A stretch of 64,000 nucleotides of DNA, taken from Allohahella marinimesophila (lineage in GTDB: Bacteria; Pseudomonadota; Gammaproteobacteria; Pseudomonadales; Oleiphilaceae). The stretch's first letter is position 1, and every line of letters starts with the position of its first letter. Position numbers and translations under genes: made by a program. Shown here piece by piece: positions 9,332-17,889 of this stretch. The stretch spans positions 15,115-79,114 of the forward strand of contig NZ_BAABBO010000023.1 in assembly GCF_039538005.1 (NCBI RefSeq), given 5' to 3'. The notes beneath the pieces were generated by a model. It was not told the DNA's origin, did no database searches, and saw only the letters and a program-made list of their open reading frames with translations.

Positions 9332-10726
9332 TCAGGCCGCCGGCGTCTCGTTGAACTGTATGCCTGCTGTAGAGTCATGCTGCCAGCGAACAGTAGCGCT
9401 CCGGACGCGCTGATCTTCCGTCTGGAATTGTACGACCTTGCCCGGCCGCAGCGCGGCTGATTCACTGCAGTCGATACGTGCACCGCGATCCGAATAATCA
9501 AGTATCTTGCAGGCCAGACGCTGTTCCCCATCACTACTGCCGCTGAAATCGACGTGAATGATACTGCCCGATTTCCCAGTGCCAGGCAGGGTGATCCGAG
9601 CTGCATCGCGCTCATGATATATCGCCATACCGTCACGCAGAGCCTCGCGTAGCCGATCGCCATTCTGGAAGCTGCCGCCGGCATTCAGACGCTGGACGGT
9701 TGACTCGTGAATCTTTTCATTGACGGCCAGCTCCAGGCCAGCTTCCAGTCGTTGCTGGTCACCGATAGGGCGATGATGCCGTGGGGACAGTCTGTAAATG
9801 CCCTTGGTTTCATCATTGATTAGCCAATGCTCCGGCGCACTACTCGGTGCAAGCTCGGCCGATGACTCGTAGAATTGCAGCCCATGGCGACGCGCCTGCG
9901 CGATCATGAAGGCAAGAGCCTGATCCGAAATGTCCGAGTCGGGGTAGCCACCGCCGACATCACTATGAACACCCGGAAACCAGACCTGGAGCACCTGGTC
10001 GCTGACGATAGAGGGGCTGGGGCTGCCTGCCTCCGCCGTTGAAGGGTCGGCTGGATAGGTCCAGAGGTTCGCCGCAAATTGAGATCTTGTTTCGTCGAGA
10101 GCCAGCGCGTGAACGGCGTGCCGTATGGTGGATGACAGCTGGGTATTGTGAAAGCCGACCCAGCCCCGTGATAAGCGCTGAAATCCGGGTAGAGTGACAC
10201 CAAGGGCTCCGACCGTATCCCACACACCAAGAAAATGAATGGGAGGGCGACGGTTCGCCTGGCTTATCGTTTCACGAAGACTTTCAACCAGTTGAGCCTG
10301 CTTCATCTCAAGCCTGTCCTCGCTGAAGGCGCGATAATACTGATAGCAGAGGGGGAAGGCTGGCATGCTTTCCTTGTGGAGTAGCCCCATGAAGTGGACG
10401 AAGCCAGCAAGGGATCGCACGGTGTAGGCACCCCGACTGAACCCCAGCATGAAGATTCGGTCGCCCTCGGCCCAGTTGTTGGCGAGAAAGCGGTAGGCGT
10501 CCATGATATTGTTGGAAATGCCGAGCCCGAAAGCTCCACCAACATATTTATCCCACACCCCGCCCGTGCCAATGCCGGTGTCGTAATAAACGATCTGGTG
10601 CAGATTGTTGTCTTTCGGCTTCAGCAGACGCATGAAGCGAAGCACATTGGTTGGATGAACAAGCCCATGCTCGTCTTCGGGCTTGTTCCAGGTGCCATCA
10701 CAGAAAAGAACGATCGACTTGCTCAT
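9332..10726 (-). CDS. DUF2235 alpha/beta hydrolase with C-terminal PilZ-like domain
   Basis: Residues 1 to about 290 form a DUF2235 domain, the Tle1/phospholipase-like alpha/beta hydrolase family. It has the IVLFCDGTWNKPEDE start, a GIGTGG loop, the nucleophile elbow GFSRGAYTVRSLAG, and an Asp/His-bearing VHSDVGGGYPDSDISDQALAFMI segment. Residues from about 370 to 464 resemble a PilZ domain: LACKILDYSDRGARIDC contains the D-x-S-x-x-G motif, followed by VVQFQTEDQRVRSATVRW and GIQF. The upstream RxxxR arm of c-di-GMP-binding PilZ is not obvious, only an EQR. There is no signal peptide. The start ATG has GGAG nine bases upstream. Its partner is the coupled amidohydrolase gene. The domain fusion is my reading of motifs. 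Confidence 0.82.
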   Translation of the reverse strand: MSKSIVLFCDGTWNKPEDEHGLVHPTNVLRFMRLLKPKDNNLHQIVYYDTGIGTGGVWDKYVGGAFGLGISNNIMDAYRFLANNWAEGDRIFMLGFSRGAYTVRSLAGFVHFMGLLHKESMPAFPLCYQYYRAFSEDRLEMKQAQLVESLRETISQANRRPPIHFLGVWDTVGALGVTLPGFQRLSRGWVGFHNTQLSSTIRHAVHALALDETRSQFAANLWTYPADPSTAEAGSPSPSIVSDQVLQVWFPGVHSDVGGGYPDSDISDQALAFMIAQARRHGLQFYESSAELAPSSAPEHWLINDETKGIYRLSPRHHRPIGDQQRLEAGLELAVNEKIHESTVQRLNAGGSFQNGDRLREALRDGMAIYHERDAARITLPGTGKSGSIIHVDFSGSSDGEQRLACKILDYSDRGARIDCSESAALRPGKVVQFQTEDQRVRSATVRWQHDSTAGIQFNETPAA

Positions 10727-10845
10727 GAGGCTTGAACTCCTTTTTCTTGTTTTACGAGTACAGCAACTGAATTATAGTCTGGCGAGCGCGCCACAGCATG
10801 GAAAGATTGCTGATTTCGCTCGGAAATATTTCACAAGGAATAGCA

Positions 10846-11340
10846 ATGTCGACGAAAATAATCAATATCGTACAGGTTGATTACCGCAATGCAGAGCAGG
10901 GACGGCACCTGACTGATCTTCTGGATGACTACGCACGTGATCCAATGGGCGGCGGGATCGGTCTGAGCAAGGCGGTGATCGAGAGTCTTCCGGCAGCATT
11001 GGCTGCAGTCCCCAGTGCTTTCAGCTTGCTCGCCTATGTCGATGACGACCCCGCCGGCCTGATCAATTGCTTTCCGGGCTTTTCTACCTTCAAATGCAAG
11101 CCACTGGTCAACATACATGACATTACCGTGAAGGCTGACTATCGGGGACTGGGTCTGAGCCAACTGATGCTTGAAAGCGTCAAGGCAGAGGCTGAGGCAA
11201 GAGGCTGTTGCAAACTCACGCTGGAAGTATTGTCCGGTAATGAGGTGGCTGCGAGGGCCTATAGAAAGTTCGGTTTTGCTGCCTATGAGCTCGATCCCGC
11301 TCAGGGCCATGCGCAATTCTGGGAGCTGCCACTGGGCTAG
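10846..11340 (+). CDS. GNAT-family N-acetyltransferase
   Basis: The 164-residue cytoplasmic acetyltransferase transfers an acetyl group from acetyl-CoA to an unknown amine. The GNAT core is visible as VNIHDITVKADYRGLGLSQLMLESVKAEAEARGC (motif A, with R-G-L-G-L as the CoA pyrophosphate loop) followed by LTLEVLSGNEVAARAYRKFGFAAYEL (motif B). The ATG at 10846 is preceded by an AAGGA at good distance; an upstream in-frame ATG at 10798 would add 16 residues with no site. It is divergent from the DUF2235 gene and convergent, with a 14-base gap, with the next gene. The substrate is unknown. Confidence 0.9.
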   Translation: MSTKIINIVQVDYRNAEQGRHLTDLLDDYARDPMGGGIGLSKAVIESLPAALAAVPSAFSLLAYVDDDPAGLINCFPGFSTFKCKPLVNIHDITVKADYRGLGLSQLMLESVKAEAEARGCCKLTLEVLSGNEVAARAYRKFGFAAYELDPAQGHAQFWELPLG

Positions 11341-11354
11341 ACTAGCCTGAAGTC

Positions 11355-12560
11355 TCAGCGTCGGACAGTGTGCAGTGCACAGCGCGCCAGATCGCGGCAC
11401 ATCAGTTCGAGAAAGCGATGATTGGCGGCAGTACAACTTGTGCTGATGCCGCTACTGCTCGTTGCCAGGTGCGTCTTATAGCTCGCTTCGGCGAGTCGGC
11501 CGGTCCCAGCGAGAAAGCTGTAGTGCCTGAGACCAGCCTCGCAGGCGGCCTCTATGGCATAGCCGAGGTGCAGGGTGCCTAGGGAGAGCTTCTTGTCGAA
11601 GTCTTCTGAAAACCCCATTTGCATATTGTATCGCGTATCGCCCGCCACGATGTCATAGAGCAATGAAACGGCTGTCCTCTGGTGCTGTAGAACCGAAATC
11701 AGCGGACTGATCCTCACATGGGGCAGGTCGATACACAGCTCGTTCCAGTGTTCGCAGAAATCGGTGAAGCAGGACTGAAAGTCGAGGCCGTCCTGGCCAA
11801 GGAATGGCTTGTTCCAACGCAGGCGGTGAAAGCGATCAAAGGCTGGCTGAAATGACAGGAATCGAACTGATGGCCGGCCGTGGTGGTTGCCATCGGTGAG
11901 CCTTTCCTCGAACACCTCTGCCTCGGGATAGTGCTGTTTGAGGTAGGTCCTGCGATTGAAGAGCTTCAATCTGCTGTTCTTGCCGAGTGTGCCGACATAG
12001 TGTGAGAACCCAGCGTCGCAATCTACCTGATAGACGGTGTCCTCCGCCATGGTCGTGTGGCCAAGCAGCAACACCCGACCCACTGGTGACAGCTGCTGCA
12101 GTATGCGGCTGATGTTCGCTTGGCGCGGCACGTCGGCGGCATGGAACTTTGCAGAGCCCAGCAAGGTGATGAGATGAGCGCTGAATTGGTCTGAGACTGC
12201 GTCTTCGGCATCGGTATCCACAATCGCATCGAGAAGTTCGCTGCGGAAGGTGGACCGAGGGAGGGCGCCGAGAAAGGCGTAGGCTTTATCACGAGGGCTG
12301 AAGCAGATTGGCAGAAGACCCAGGAGCTGGCCCGAGGCATCATCGAGATAGATGGCCACGATATGCAGTTGCAGTTCGAGTCTGCGCGCCCAGACTTGCC
12401 ACCAGGCTCTTTGCCATGGCCAACTATTGAATAGCGGGTTGCAGGCACTGCGGCTGAGCAGATCGGCCCAGTCTGCTGCCAGCTGGTCAAACTCAGTATC
12501 GTTGGTGAATACCTGCAGATGCAAACGAAGCGGGCTCGAAGCACTATTCAGGCGCGACAC
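11355..12560 (-). CDS. BioF2/CelD-like GNAT acetyltransferase
   Basis: The roughly 401-residue protein belongs to the large two-lobed acetyltransferase family (Acetyltransf_6, CelD or FemAB-like) found in exopolysaccharide loci. The N-terminal lobe includes NPLFNSWPWQRAWWQVWARRLELQLHIVAIY. The C-terminal lobe includes HYVGTLGKNSRLKLFNRRTYLKQHYPEAEV, AVSLLYDIVAGDTRYNMQMGFSEDFDKKLSLGTLHLGYAIEAA and HYSFLAGTGRLAEASYKTHLA, the typical glycine-rich end. The start is uncertain. I chose the GTG at 12560, which follows a GAAAGG; the longer frame up to 12761 runs through the preceding glycosyltransferase gene and encodes an unnatural Cys/Trp-rich stretch. It lies 34 bases behind that gene, so it probably modifies the same surface molecule. 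Confidence 0.78.
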   Translation of the reverse strand: MSRLNSASSPLRLHLQVFTNDTEFDQLAADWADLLSRSACNPLFNSWPWQRAWWQVWARRLELQLHIVAIYLDDASGQLLGLLPICFSPRDKAYAFLGALPRSTFRSELLDAIVDTDAEDAVSDQFSAHLITLLGSAKFHAADVPRQANISRILQQLSPVGRVLLLGHTTMAEDTVYQVDCDAGFSHYVGTLGKNSRLKLFNRRTYLKQHYPEAEVFEERLTDGNHHGRPSVRFLSFQPAFDRFHRLRWNKPFLGQDGLDFQSCFTDFCEHWNELCIDLPHVRISPLISVLQHQRTAVSLLYDIVAGDTRYNMQMGFSEDFDKKLSLGTLHLGYAIEAACEAGLRHYSFLAGTGRLAEASYKTHLATSSSGISTSCTAANHRFLELMCRDLARCALHTVRR

Positions 12561-12594
12561 CGGCCTTTCACCACCGGTGTCCGCCTTGAGATCG

Positions 12595-13566
12595 TCAGGC
12601 CTCGTGCTTGTTGACAATTTTCCGAATCGTATATGGCTTGTTGTTCTTGGCGTGGGTGAAAATGATGGTTTCACCGACCAGACCAATCGCACCGAGCTGC
12701 ACGCCCAGCACCAGCAGCAGACTGAAGAGCACCAGCAGTGGTCGATCAGCCGCAGCAACATCGAAGAATATTCGCTCGATAGCGACCCAGCTCAATCCGA
12801 TCAGCGCCACGATGAGGCAGGCCGCTCCACCGGCACCGAAGAAGCGCAGGGGCTTCTGATTGAACTTGGTCAGAAACACGATAGTCAGCAGATCGAACAG
12901 GCGGCCGAGATAGGTCGAGGCGGAATATACACGCTTCCGTGAATCCTGCGGCGATTGCCTGATATCGATTTCCTTGACCCGGAAGCCTTGCTGTTCTGCG
13001 AGCAAAGGCAGGAAGCGATGCAAGTCGCCATACAGGCGAAGTTCGCGGAGAATTGACTTGCGGAATAATCGTATGCCACAGCCCATGTCTTTGAAACCGG
13101 AGCCGGAGGAGTTGATCAGTATTCGGCTGAACCAGCGTGCCAGTGTCTGGTTAAACCTGGCATCGGTTCGCGGGCTTCGGTTGACGACGACCATTTCCAG
13201 GTTGTCGTTCAGGGCTTCGAAGAGCTCGGTGATGGCGGCCGGCGCGATCTGTTCATAGGGCGTGAGCGTCAATAACAGTTCGCCCGAGGCCATTTCACCG
13301 CCGACCTGCAGGATCGTTGCCTCGCCAAAACCGCGCGACATGGTGACGGTCTTCCCGTTTACCCCGGACATGCAGAGATTTTCAAGTTGAGGACCATACT
13401 GGGCATAGTCCGGGCTCAGCAGAAAGATAAATTCATAGCTGCGTCCCAGACTGGCTAACGCCTCGTCATACTGCCTGATCAATAAATCCAGGTTTTCCGC
13501 TCGCTCCGTGATCGGAACCAGTGCCGTAATCTCGACCTGGGGCCTCTGGTCTGGTGTCTGACTCAT
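12595..13566 (-). CDS. GT2-family (DPM-like) protein with degenerate active site
   Basis: The 323-residue protein aligns by eye with polyprenyl-phosphate mannose/glucose synthases. Retained are SRGFGEATILQVGGEMASGELLLTL, FKDMGCGIRLFRKSILRELRLYGDLHRFLPLLAEQQGF, the RKRVYSASTYLGRLFDLLT amphipathic segment and two C-terminal TM helices (ACLIVALIGLSWVAIERIFF, LLVLFSLLLVLGVQLGAIGLVGE) ending NNKPYTIRKIVN. The catalytic aspartates are missing. Where its neighbour has VDDGSRDRT, this protein has LLSPDYAQYG, and where the neighbour has MDGDLQNDP, it has LTPYEQIAP. It may be a non-catalytic partner of the adjacent synthase or use an unusual mechanism. The start ATG is 41 bases after the neighbouring gene's stop. 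Confidence 0.82.
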   Translation of the reverse strand: MSQTPDQRPQVEITALVPITERAENLDLLIRQYDEALASLGRSYEFIFLLSPDYAQYGPQLENLCMSGVNGKTVTMSRGFGEATILQVGGEMASGELLLTLTPYEQIAPAAITELFEALNDNLEMVVVNRSPRTDARFNQTLARWFSRILINSSGSGFKDMGCGIRLFRKSILRELRLYGDLHRFLPLLAEQQGFRVKEIDIRQSPQDSRKRVYSASTYLGRLFDLLTIVFLTKFNQKPLRFFGAGGAACLIVALIGLSWVAIERIFFDVAAADRPLLVLFSLLLVLGVQLGAIGLVGETIIFTHAKNNKPYTIRKIVNKHEA

Positions 13567-13607
13567 GTCTTGTCTTACCTGTATCTTGGTAGAGGCTGAC
13601 CTTGCGG

Positions 13608-14645
13608 TCAGCCCGGGATTTTGTTGGTGTCTGATGAACTTGTGCCGGCTCTGGCTGGCTCGTCGATTTCCGTGTTGCCTGAATACAGGTCCAGCCTGGC
13701 TGTCAGCGGCGCTACTTCGCCGAGATCGAGAGGACTCTTGTTATAGATCAGCTCACTGATAAAGCCGAGCGAGACAAGAAACAGCGTCAGGTTCAGGAAC
13801 AGGACGGCATGGGTGGCGCTGACCACAATCGTCTCGCCCGAAGCCACACCGCTGACTACAAAAATCAGGCTTATGAGCGTCAGCAGCGAGGGAATGAGCG
13901 CAAGACGCAAGAACCATCGGACCGGATGCGTGATCAACGAGAGAATCGTCTTCATGGTCAGCAGGTCAAAAAGCACCTTGTAAATTCGCGACAGACCATA
14001 TTTGGACTCACCGAACTGTCTTGCGTGGTGCTTCACCTTGACCTCGGCGACGCGTGCGCCACCGAGCGACAACAGCGCAGGGATGAACCGGTGCATTTCA
14101 TTGTAGAAAGGCATTTTCTGCATGACTTCGGCGCGATAGACCTTCAGCGAGCAGCCATTGTCCTTGATCGGTACGCCGGTCACCTTGCCAATGAGACGAT
14201 TGGCGATCATGGACGGAATCTTGCGCGTCACGAGCTTGTCCTGGCGATTGTGGCGCCAGCCTACGACGATATCGTAGCGGTTGCCTTCGCCATCGCCGGC
14301 ACGTAACTTCTCGACCATGAAGGGGATGTCAGAAGGGTCGTTCTGAAGATCGCCGTCCATAGTGACGATGAGTTCGCCAACGGCGTTGTCGATACCGGCT
14401 GCCATGGCCGGTGTCTGACCGTAATTTCGACGGAAAGTGATGACCCTGAGGTATGGCGTGTTTGCAGCGATCTCGCTGGCCACCTCGAACGTTCTGTCTC
14501 GACTGCCATCATCCACGAAAATGATTTCGTAGCGACCTGCAAAGGGCTGCAGGGCTTCGTCTATCCTTTCGAACATCAGCCTGACATTGTCTTCCTCATT
14601 ATACAGAGGTACGACGACGGAAAGTTCAATTGCCATAGGGTTCAT
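13608..14645 (-). CDS. Polyprenyl-phosphate glycosyltransferase (GT2, DPM1-like)
   Basis: The 345-residue membrane-associated enzyme should transfer a sugar from an NDP-sugar to a polyprenyl phosphate on the cytoplasmic face. All family motifs are present: LSVVVPLYNEEDNV, YEIIFVDDGSRDRT, RRNYGQTPAMAAGIDNAVGE, the metal-binding VTMDGDLQNDP, KDNGCSLKVYRAEVMQ, EMHRFIPALLSLGGARVAEV and HHARQFGESKYGLSRIYKVLFDLL. Two TM helices follow (WFLRLALIPSLLTLISLIFVVSG, AVLFLNLTLFLVSLGFISELIY). The start is the ATG at 14645 behind AAAGGATTG; the ATG at 14636 is an alternative. It heads a three-gene minus-strand operon with the degenerate homologue and the CelD-like acyltransferase. It faces the arabinolipid-like cluster across a 407-base gap. 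Confidence 0.9.
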   Translation of the reverse strand: MNPMAIELSVVVPLYNEEDNVRLMFERIDEALQPFAGRYEIIFVDDGSRDRTFEVASEIAANTPYLRVITFRRNYGQTPAMAAGIDNAVGELIVTMDGDLQNDPSDIPFMVEKLRAGDGEGNRYDIVVGWRHNRQDKLVTRKIPSMIANRLIGKVTGVPIKDNGCSLKVYRAEVMQKMPFYNEMHRFIPALLSLGGARVAEVKVKHHARQFGESKYGLSRIYKVLFDLLTMKTILSLITHPVRWFLRLALIPSLLTLISLIFVVSGVASGETIVVSATHAVLFLNLTLFLVSLGFISELIYNKSPLDLGEVAPLTARLDLYSGNTEIDEPARAGTSSSDTNKIPG

Positions 14646-15052
14646 CAATCCTTTACATGATCACGAGCCGTCGAACGACGTCTCTACTGCCCATACCAAG
14701 CGTAGACGAGTTTGAGGGCGCTGTGCATCCGTGAATACGCGGTCTCAGACAGTCTTCAGTGGCCCTGAAAATCAGGCACCAGAACGGGTCGACTACTCGA
14801 AACGGCGCTAGTGTACACGTGTTTTTGTGTGGAAAAGTCCTTCAAATGTAAAAGTTTGTCAAAACTCATCGAATCAGCGCATTTTTTGGTCGATGGGGAC
14901 TGTTCTTTAAACTGGTATCAAGTTAGCGTATGCCACCTTCGCTGAGGCATGTCACGGAAGGCTGATCTCGCTGTGGTTACAATAAGTAGTGGCATGCGTG
15001 TTAATTGAGCAAAAAGAGTCGTTGGCATTAGCTTCAACGATGCTGGTAAAGG
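14646..15052. other. Divergent intergenic region, presumed shared promoters
   Basis: These 407 bases lie between two divergently transcribed surface-glycan operons and must hold both promoters. The half nearest 14820-14900 is A/T-rich with several TTTT/AAAA tracts. A TTGACA reads on the minus strand at 14857-14862, but the hexamer 17 bases beyond it (GACTTT) is a poor -10. On the plus strand I see no convincing pair. No open frame with a coding look and no tRNA or hairpin terminator was found. Confidence 0.5.
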
Positions 15053-16558
15053 ATGGATTCGGAAATGAATGAGCAAGTGACGGCAACAGATAGCAAACCG
15101 GGTGCTGCTGTTGAGCAAGGGTCTCTGCCGCCTCTCTGTGTCGATCTTGATGGTACGCTGATCAAGAGCGACCTGTTGATCGAGTCATTTCTGCGTTTCG
15201 TCAAGCTCAATCCACTGCACTTCTTCTGGGTACTGGTCTGGCTGTATCGGGGCAAGGCCCACCTGAAATACAAGCTGGCTGCCCAGAACTGGCTTTCGCC
15301 CGAACTCATTCCCTACAATCAGGAAGTCGTCACCTATCTGCGGGCGCAGAAAAAGGCCTGCCCAGAGCGTGCCATCATACTCTGTACTGCGAGTAATGAG
15401 CGCCTAGCGCGTCAGGTGGCAGAATACGTAGGCGTATTCGACGAAGTCATCGCGTCCAATGAGCACGACAATATCATGGGCTCCGCGAAGGCGAAGATCC
15501 TCACGGACCGGTTTGGGCACGGCGGCTTCGATTACATCGGCAACGACTGGAACGACTGGAAGGTCTGGTCCAATGCCAGACAGGTGCTGGTGGCGACACA
15601 GTCAGACCGCTTCCTGCGACAGACTCAGCAGCGTTTTACCATCGATCGGATTTTCCGCGAGCAGGCACCCTCCCCACGCGAGTACCTGAAGGCGCTGCGG
15701 GTTCATCAATGGACCAAGAACGCTCTGCTATTCATACCATTTCTGCTTGAGCAGCGTTTCGACGATGTCGGCGGCTGGATTACCCTGTTCTTCTGCTTCA
15801 TTTCCTTCTCGTTGCTGGCTTCTGCCACCTATATATGGAATGACCTGCTGGATCTCGACAGCGATCGGGTCAACATCATCAAGAAGAAACGAGCCTTTGC
15901 GAGTGGGCGAATTCCGCTGTTGACCGGGATCAAGATGATGATTGGTCTGGTGGCTATCAGCGTCCTCATCTTTATGTTCCTGCCGCCCGCCTTTGCCGGC
16001 GTTGCGCTGCTGTATACCGTGATCACGCTGGCGTATTCATTCAAGCTCAAGAAAGTACCCATACTGGACGTCTGTCTGCTGGCTTCGCTATACACGCTGC
16101 GGATTATTGCCGGCATGCTCGCTGTCAGCGCTGCATGGTCGTTCTGGCTGTTGGCGTTTTCCATGTTCTTCTTCCTCAGTCTGGCGCTGGCCAAGCGTGT
16201 GTCGGAACTGAAAAACCTCGAAAAGCGCGAATTGAACCAGGCCAGTGGCCGCGGCTACGTCACCAGTGATCTCGATCTGCTGCAGATGTTGGGTGTGGTC
16301 TCGGGTTTCGTGTCAGTGCTCGTCGTGGCGCTGTACATCAACAGTGACAAAGTTGCTTCCATGTATGCGGTAAAAGAGGTGCTCTGGCTGCTCTGTCCGG
16401 TATTGCTGTTCTGGGTAGGCCGGATCTGGATGGTGACATCCAGGGGCAAGATGCATGAGGATCCCATCGTTTTTGCGATCCGTGACCGCGTGAGTCTGCA
16501 GACCATTCTTATCTGCGGCGTCATTGTGGCTGCAGCTATGTCGGCCAACTTTCTGTGA
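15053..16558 (+). CDS. HAD phosphatase-UbiA prenyltransferase fusion (DPPR synthase-like)
   Basis: The N-terminal 200 residues are a HAD phosphatase: CVDLDGTLIKSDLL (motif I), ILCTASNERLARQVAEY (motif II region) and FDYIGNDWNDWKVW (motif IV). From about residue 215 it becomes a UbiA-type integral membrane prenyltransferase. It has RVHQWTKNALLFIPFLL, the metal/prenyl-phosphate site NDLLDLDSDR, and the second motif YSFKLKKVPILDVCLLASLYTLRIIAG, with eight to nine TM helices. R-x-x-QW-x-KN and N-D-x-x-D-x-x-x-D match mycobacterial decaprenyl-phosphate phosphoribosyltransferase (Rv3806c). The fusion could attach phosphoribose to polyprenyl phosphate and remove the 5-phosphate. An ATG at 15065, behind AAGGA, is a good alternative start. 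It overlaps the next gene by GTGA. Confidence 0.86.
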   Translation: MDSEMNEQVTATDSKPGAAVEQGSLPPLCVDLDGTLIKSDLLIESFLRFVKLNPLHFFWVLVWLYRGKAHLKYKLAAQNWLSPELIPYNQEVVTYLRAQKKACPERAIILCTASNERLARQVAEYVGVFDEVIASNEHDNIMGSAKAKILTDRFGHGGFDYIGNDWNDWKVWSNARQVLVATQSDRFLRQTQQRFTIDRIFREQAPSPREYLKALRVHQWTKNALLFIPFLLEQRFDDVGGWITLFFCFISFSLLASATYIWNDLLDLDSDRVNIIKKKRAFASGRIPLLTGIKMMIGLVAISVLIFMFLPPAFAGVALLYTVITLAYSFKLKKVPILDVCLLASLYTLRIIAGMLAVSAAWSFWLLAFSMFFFLSLALAKRVSELKNLEKRELNQASGRGYVTSDLDLLQMLGVVSGFVSVLVVALYINSDKVASMYAVKEVLWLLCPVLLFWVGRIWMVTSRGKMHEDPIVFAIRDRVSLQTILICGVIVAAAMSANFL

Positions 16559-17889
16559 GTGAAGCCTATCGCAGCTGGGGGCTTGATCCGCAGACGCCGC
16601 AGAAGGCGCTGCGCTGGGGCTGGCGGGATGCACCTGCAACACAGATGGCAGGCCAGCAGAGTGTGCTGCCATTTGGTAACGGGCGCAGCTACGGCGACTC
16701 CTGTCTGAATACCGCCGGTACATTGATTGATGCCCGTGGGTTAGATCGATTTGTGGCGCTGGATACTGACACAGGTGTGTTAACGGCAGAAGCTGGTCTG
16801 ACTTTCCAGAATATATTGCAGCACATTGTGCCCAGGGGCTGGTTTCTGCCCGTGACGCCGGGCACCCAGTTTCTGACCCTCGGTGGTGCCATAGCCAATG
16901 ATGTGCATGGGAAGAACCATCATGTAGCTGGCACCATTGGTCGACACATCAAACAGTTTGAGCTCCTCCGTTCAGATGGCAGCCGCCTGGTCTGCTCCGC
17001 CACCCAGAACGCTGAGCTGTTTGCCGCTACCATTGGTGGGCTTGGTCTGACTGGTCTCATTCTGAGTGCGGAAATCCAGCTGATCAGAGTCGATTCAGCC
17101 TTTATGGATGTGGAGACCATCCCGTTCAACGGTCTTGAAGCGTTCCGCTCGATTTCGGCAGACTCGGCCAGTTTTGACTACACCGTCGCCTGGCTGGATT
17201 GCGTATCCGGTGGCGAAAATTTTGCGCGGGGTCTGTTCTATCGCGCCAGGCACGCGGCTGCGATTGAAGCGGATGAGTTGCTGCGGGAGAAGGAAACAGG
17301 GAAGGGCCGGGTGTCGATTCCGTTCAACTTCCCGGCCATGGCTCTGAACGGTCTCAGTATAAAGCTCTTCAACGAGCTGTATTACCGGAGTAACAGTAAG
17401 AAGGCCGCGCGGAGCGCTTTCAGCAGGGACCATTACCAGCCCTATTTCTATCCGCTCGACAGTATTGCCAACTGGAACCGAATCTACGGCAGCAAAGGCT
17501 TTTATCAGTGCCAGTTCGTGGTGCCGGCAGGCTCCGAATCGCTGGAGGCCATCCTTCGGGCGATCGTTGATTCCGGGATGGGTTCGTTTCTGGCCGTGCT
17601 CAAGGAGTTCGGGGATCTGGCTTCACCCGGCCTGCTGTCCTTTCCTCGCCCGGGCTTGTGCCTGGCACTTGATTTTTCAAACAGAGGTCTGAAGTCCAGA
17701 ACCCTGATCGAGCGCATCGAGCAGCAGGTGGTAGAGGCTGGTGGCGCAATTTATCCCGCCAAGGACAGATTGATGAGCGCATCAGCGTTCCGAACTTTTT
17801 TTCCCGCGCACGATCAATTCAGCCGCTGGATCGACCCGGCCTTCAGTTCAGACTTCTGGCGGCGGGTCAGCATGGAGACACAGCTTTGA
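16555..17889 (+). CDS. FAD-linked oxidase, DprE1-like (polyprenyl-phosphoribose 2'-oxidase)
   Basis: The 444-residue vanillyl-alcohol-oxidase-fold flavoprotein resembles DprE1, which oxidises the 2'-hydroxyl of decaprenyl-phospho-ribose. The FAD-binding half shows LPFGNGRSYGDSCLN, VTPGTQFLTLGGAIANDVHGKNHHVAGTIGRH and ATIGGLGLTGLIL, all close to DprE1. The C-terminal half has YYPLDSIANWN-like YFYPLDSIANWNRIYG, GFYQCQFVVP, LSFPRPGLCLALDF and YPAKDRLMSASAF. In M. tuberculosis DprE1 the benzothiazinone-target Cys387 lies in a WNICVDF context; here the aligned position is Ala (LCLALDF). The start is GTG, in a 4-base GTGA overlap with the UbiA gene. The partner reductase follows with another 4-base overlap. 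Confidence 0.9.
   Translation: MSEAYRSWGLDPQTPQKALRWGWRDAPATQMAGQQSVLPFGNGRSYGDSCLNTAGTLIDARGLDRFVALDTDTGVLTAEAGLTFQNILQHIVPRGWFLPVTPGTQFLTLGGAIANDVHGKNHHVAGTIGRHIKQFELLRSDGSRLVCSATQNAELFAATIGGLGLTGLILSAEIQLIRVDSAFMDVETIPFNGLEAFRSISADSASFDYTVAWLDCVSGGENFARGLFYRARHAAAIEADELLREKETGKGRVSIPFNFPAMALNGLSIKLFNELYYRSNSKKAARSAFSRDHYQPYFYPLDSIANWNRIYGSKGFYQCQFVVPAGSESLEAILRAIVDSGMGSFLAVLKEFGDLASPGLLSFPRPGLCLALDFSNRGLKSRTLIERIEQQVVEAGGAIYPAKDRLMSASAFRTFFPAHDQFSRWIDPAFSSDFWRRVSMETQL

Noticed and set aside
10831..13079. Several frames of 60-200 codons opposite the acetyltransferase and glycosyltransferase genes.
   Set aside because: They lie antisense to genes with clear family motifs, lack ribosome sites and have unnatural composition; treated as shadows.
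14834..14862. Minus-strand TTGACA with a hexamer 17 bases downstream, as a promoter for the 14645 operon.
   Set aside because: The -10 hexamer would be GACTTT, with only two matches to consensus. Not strong enough to list as a promoter.
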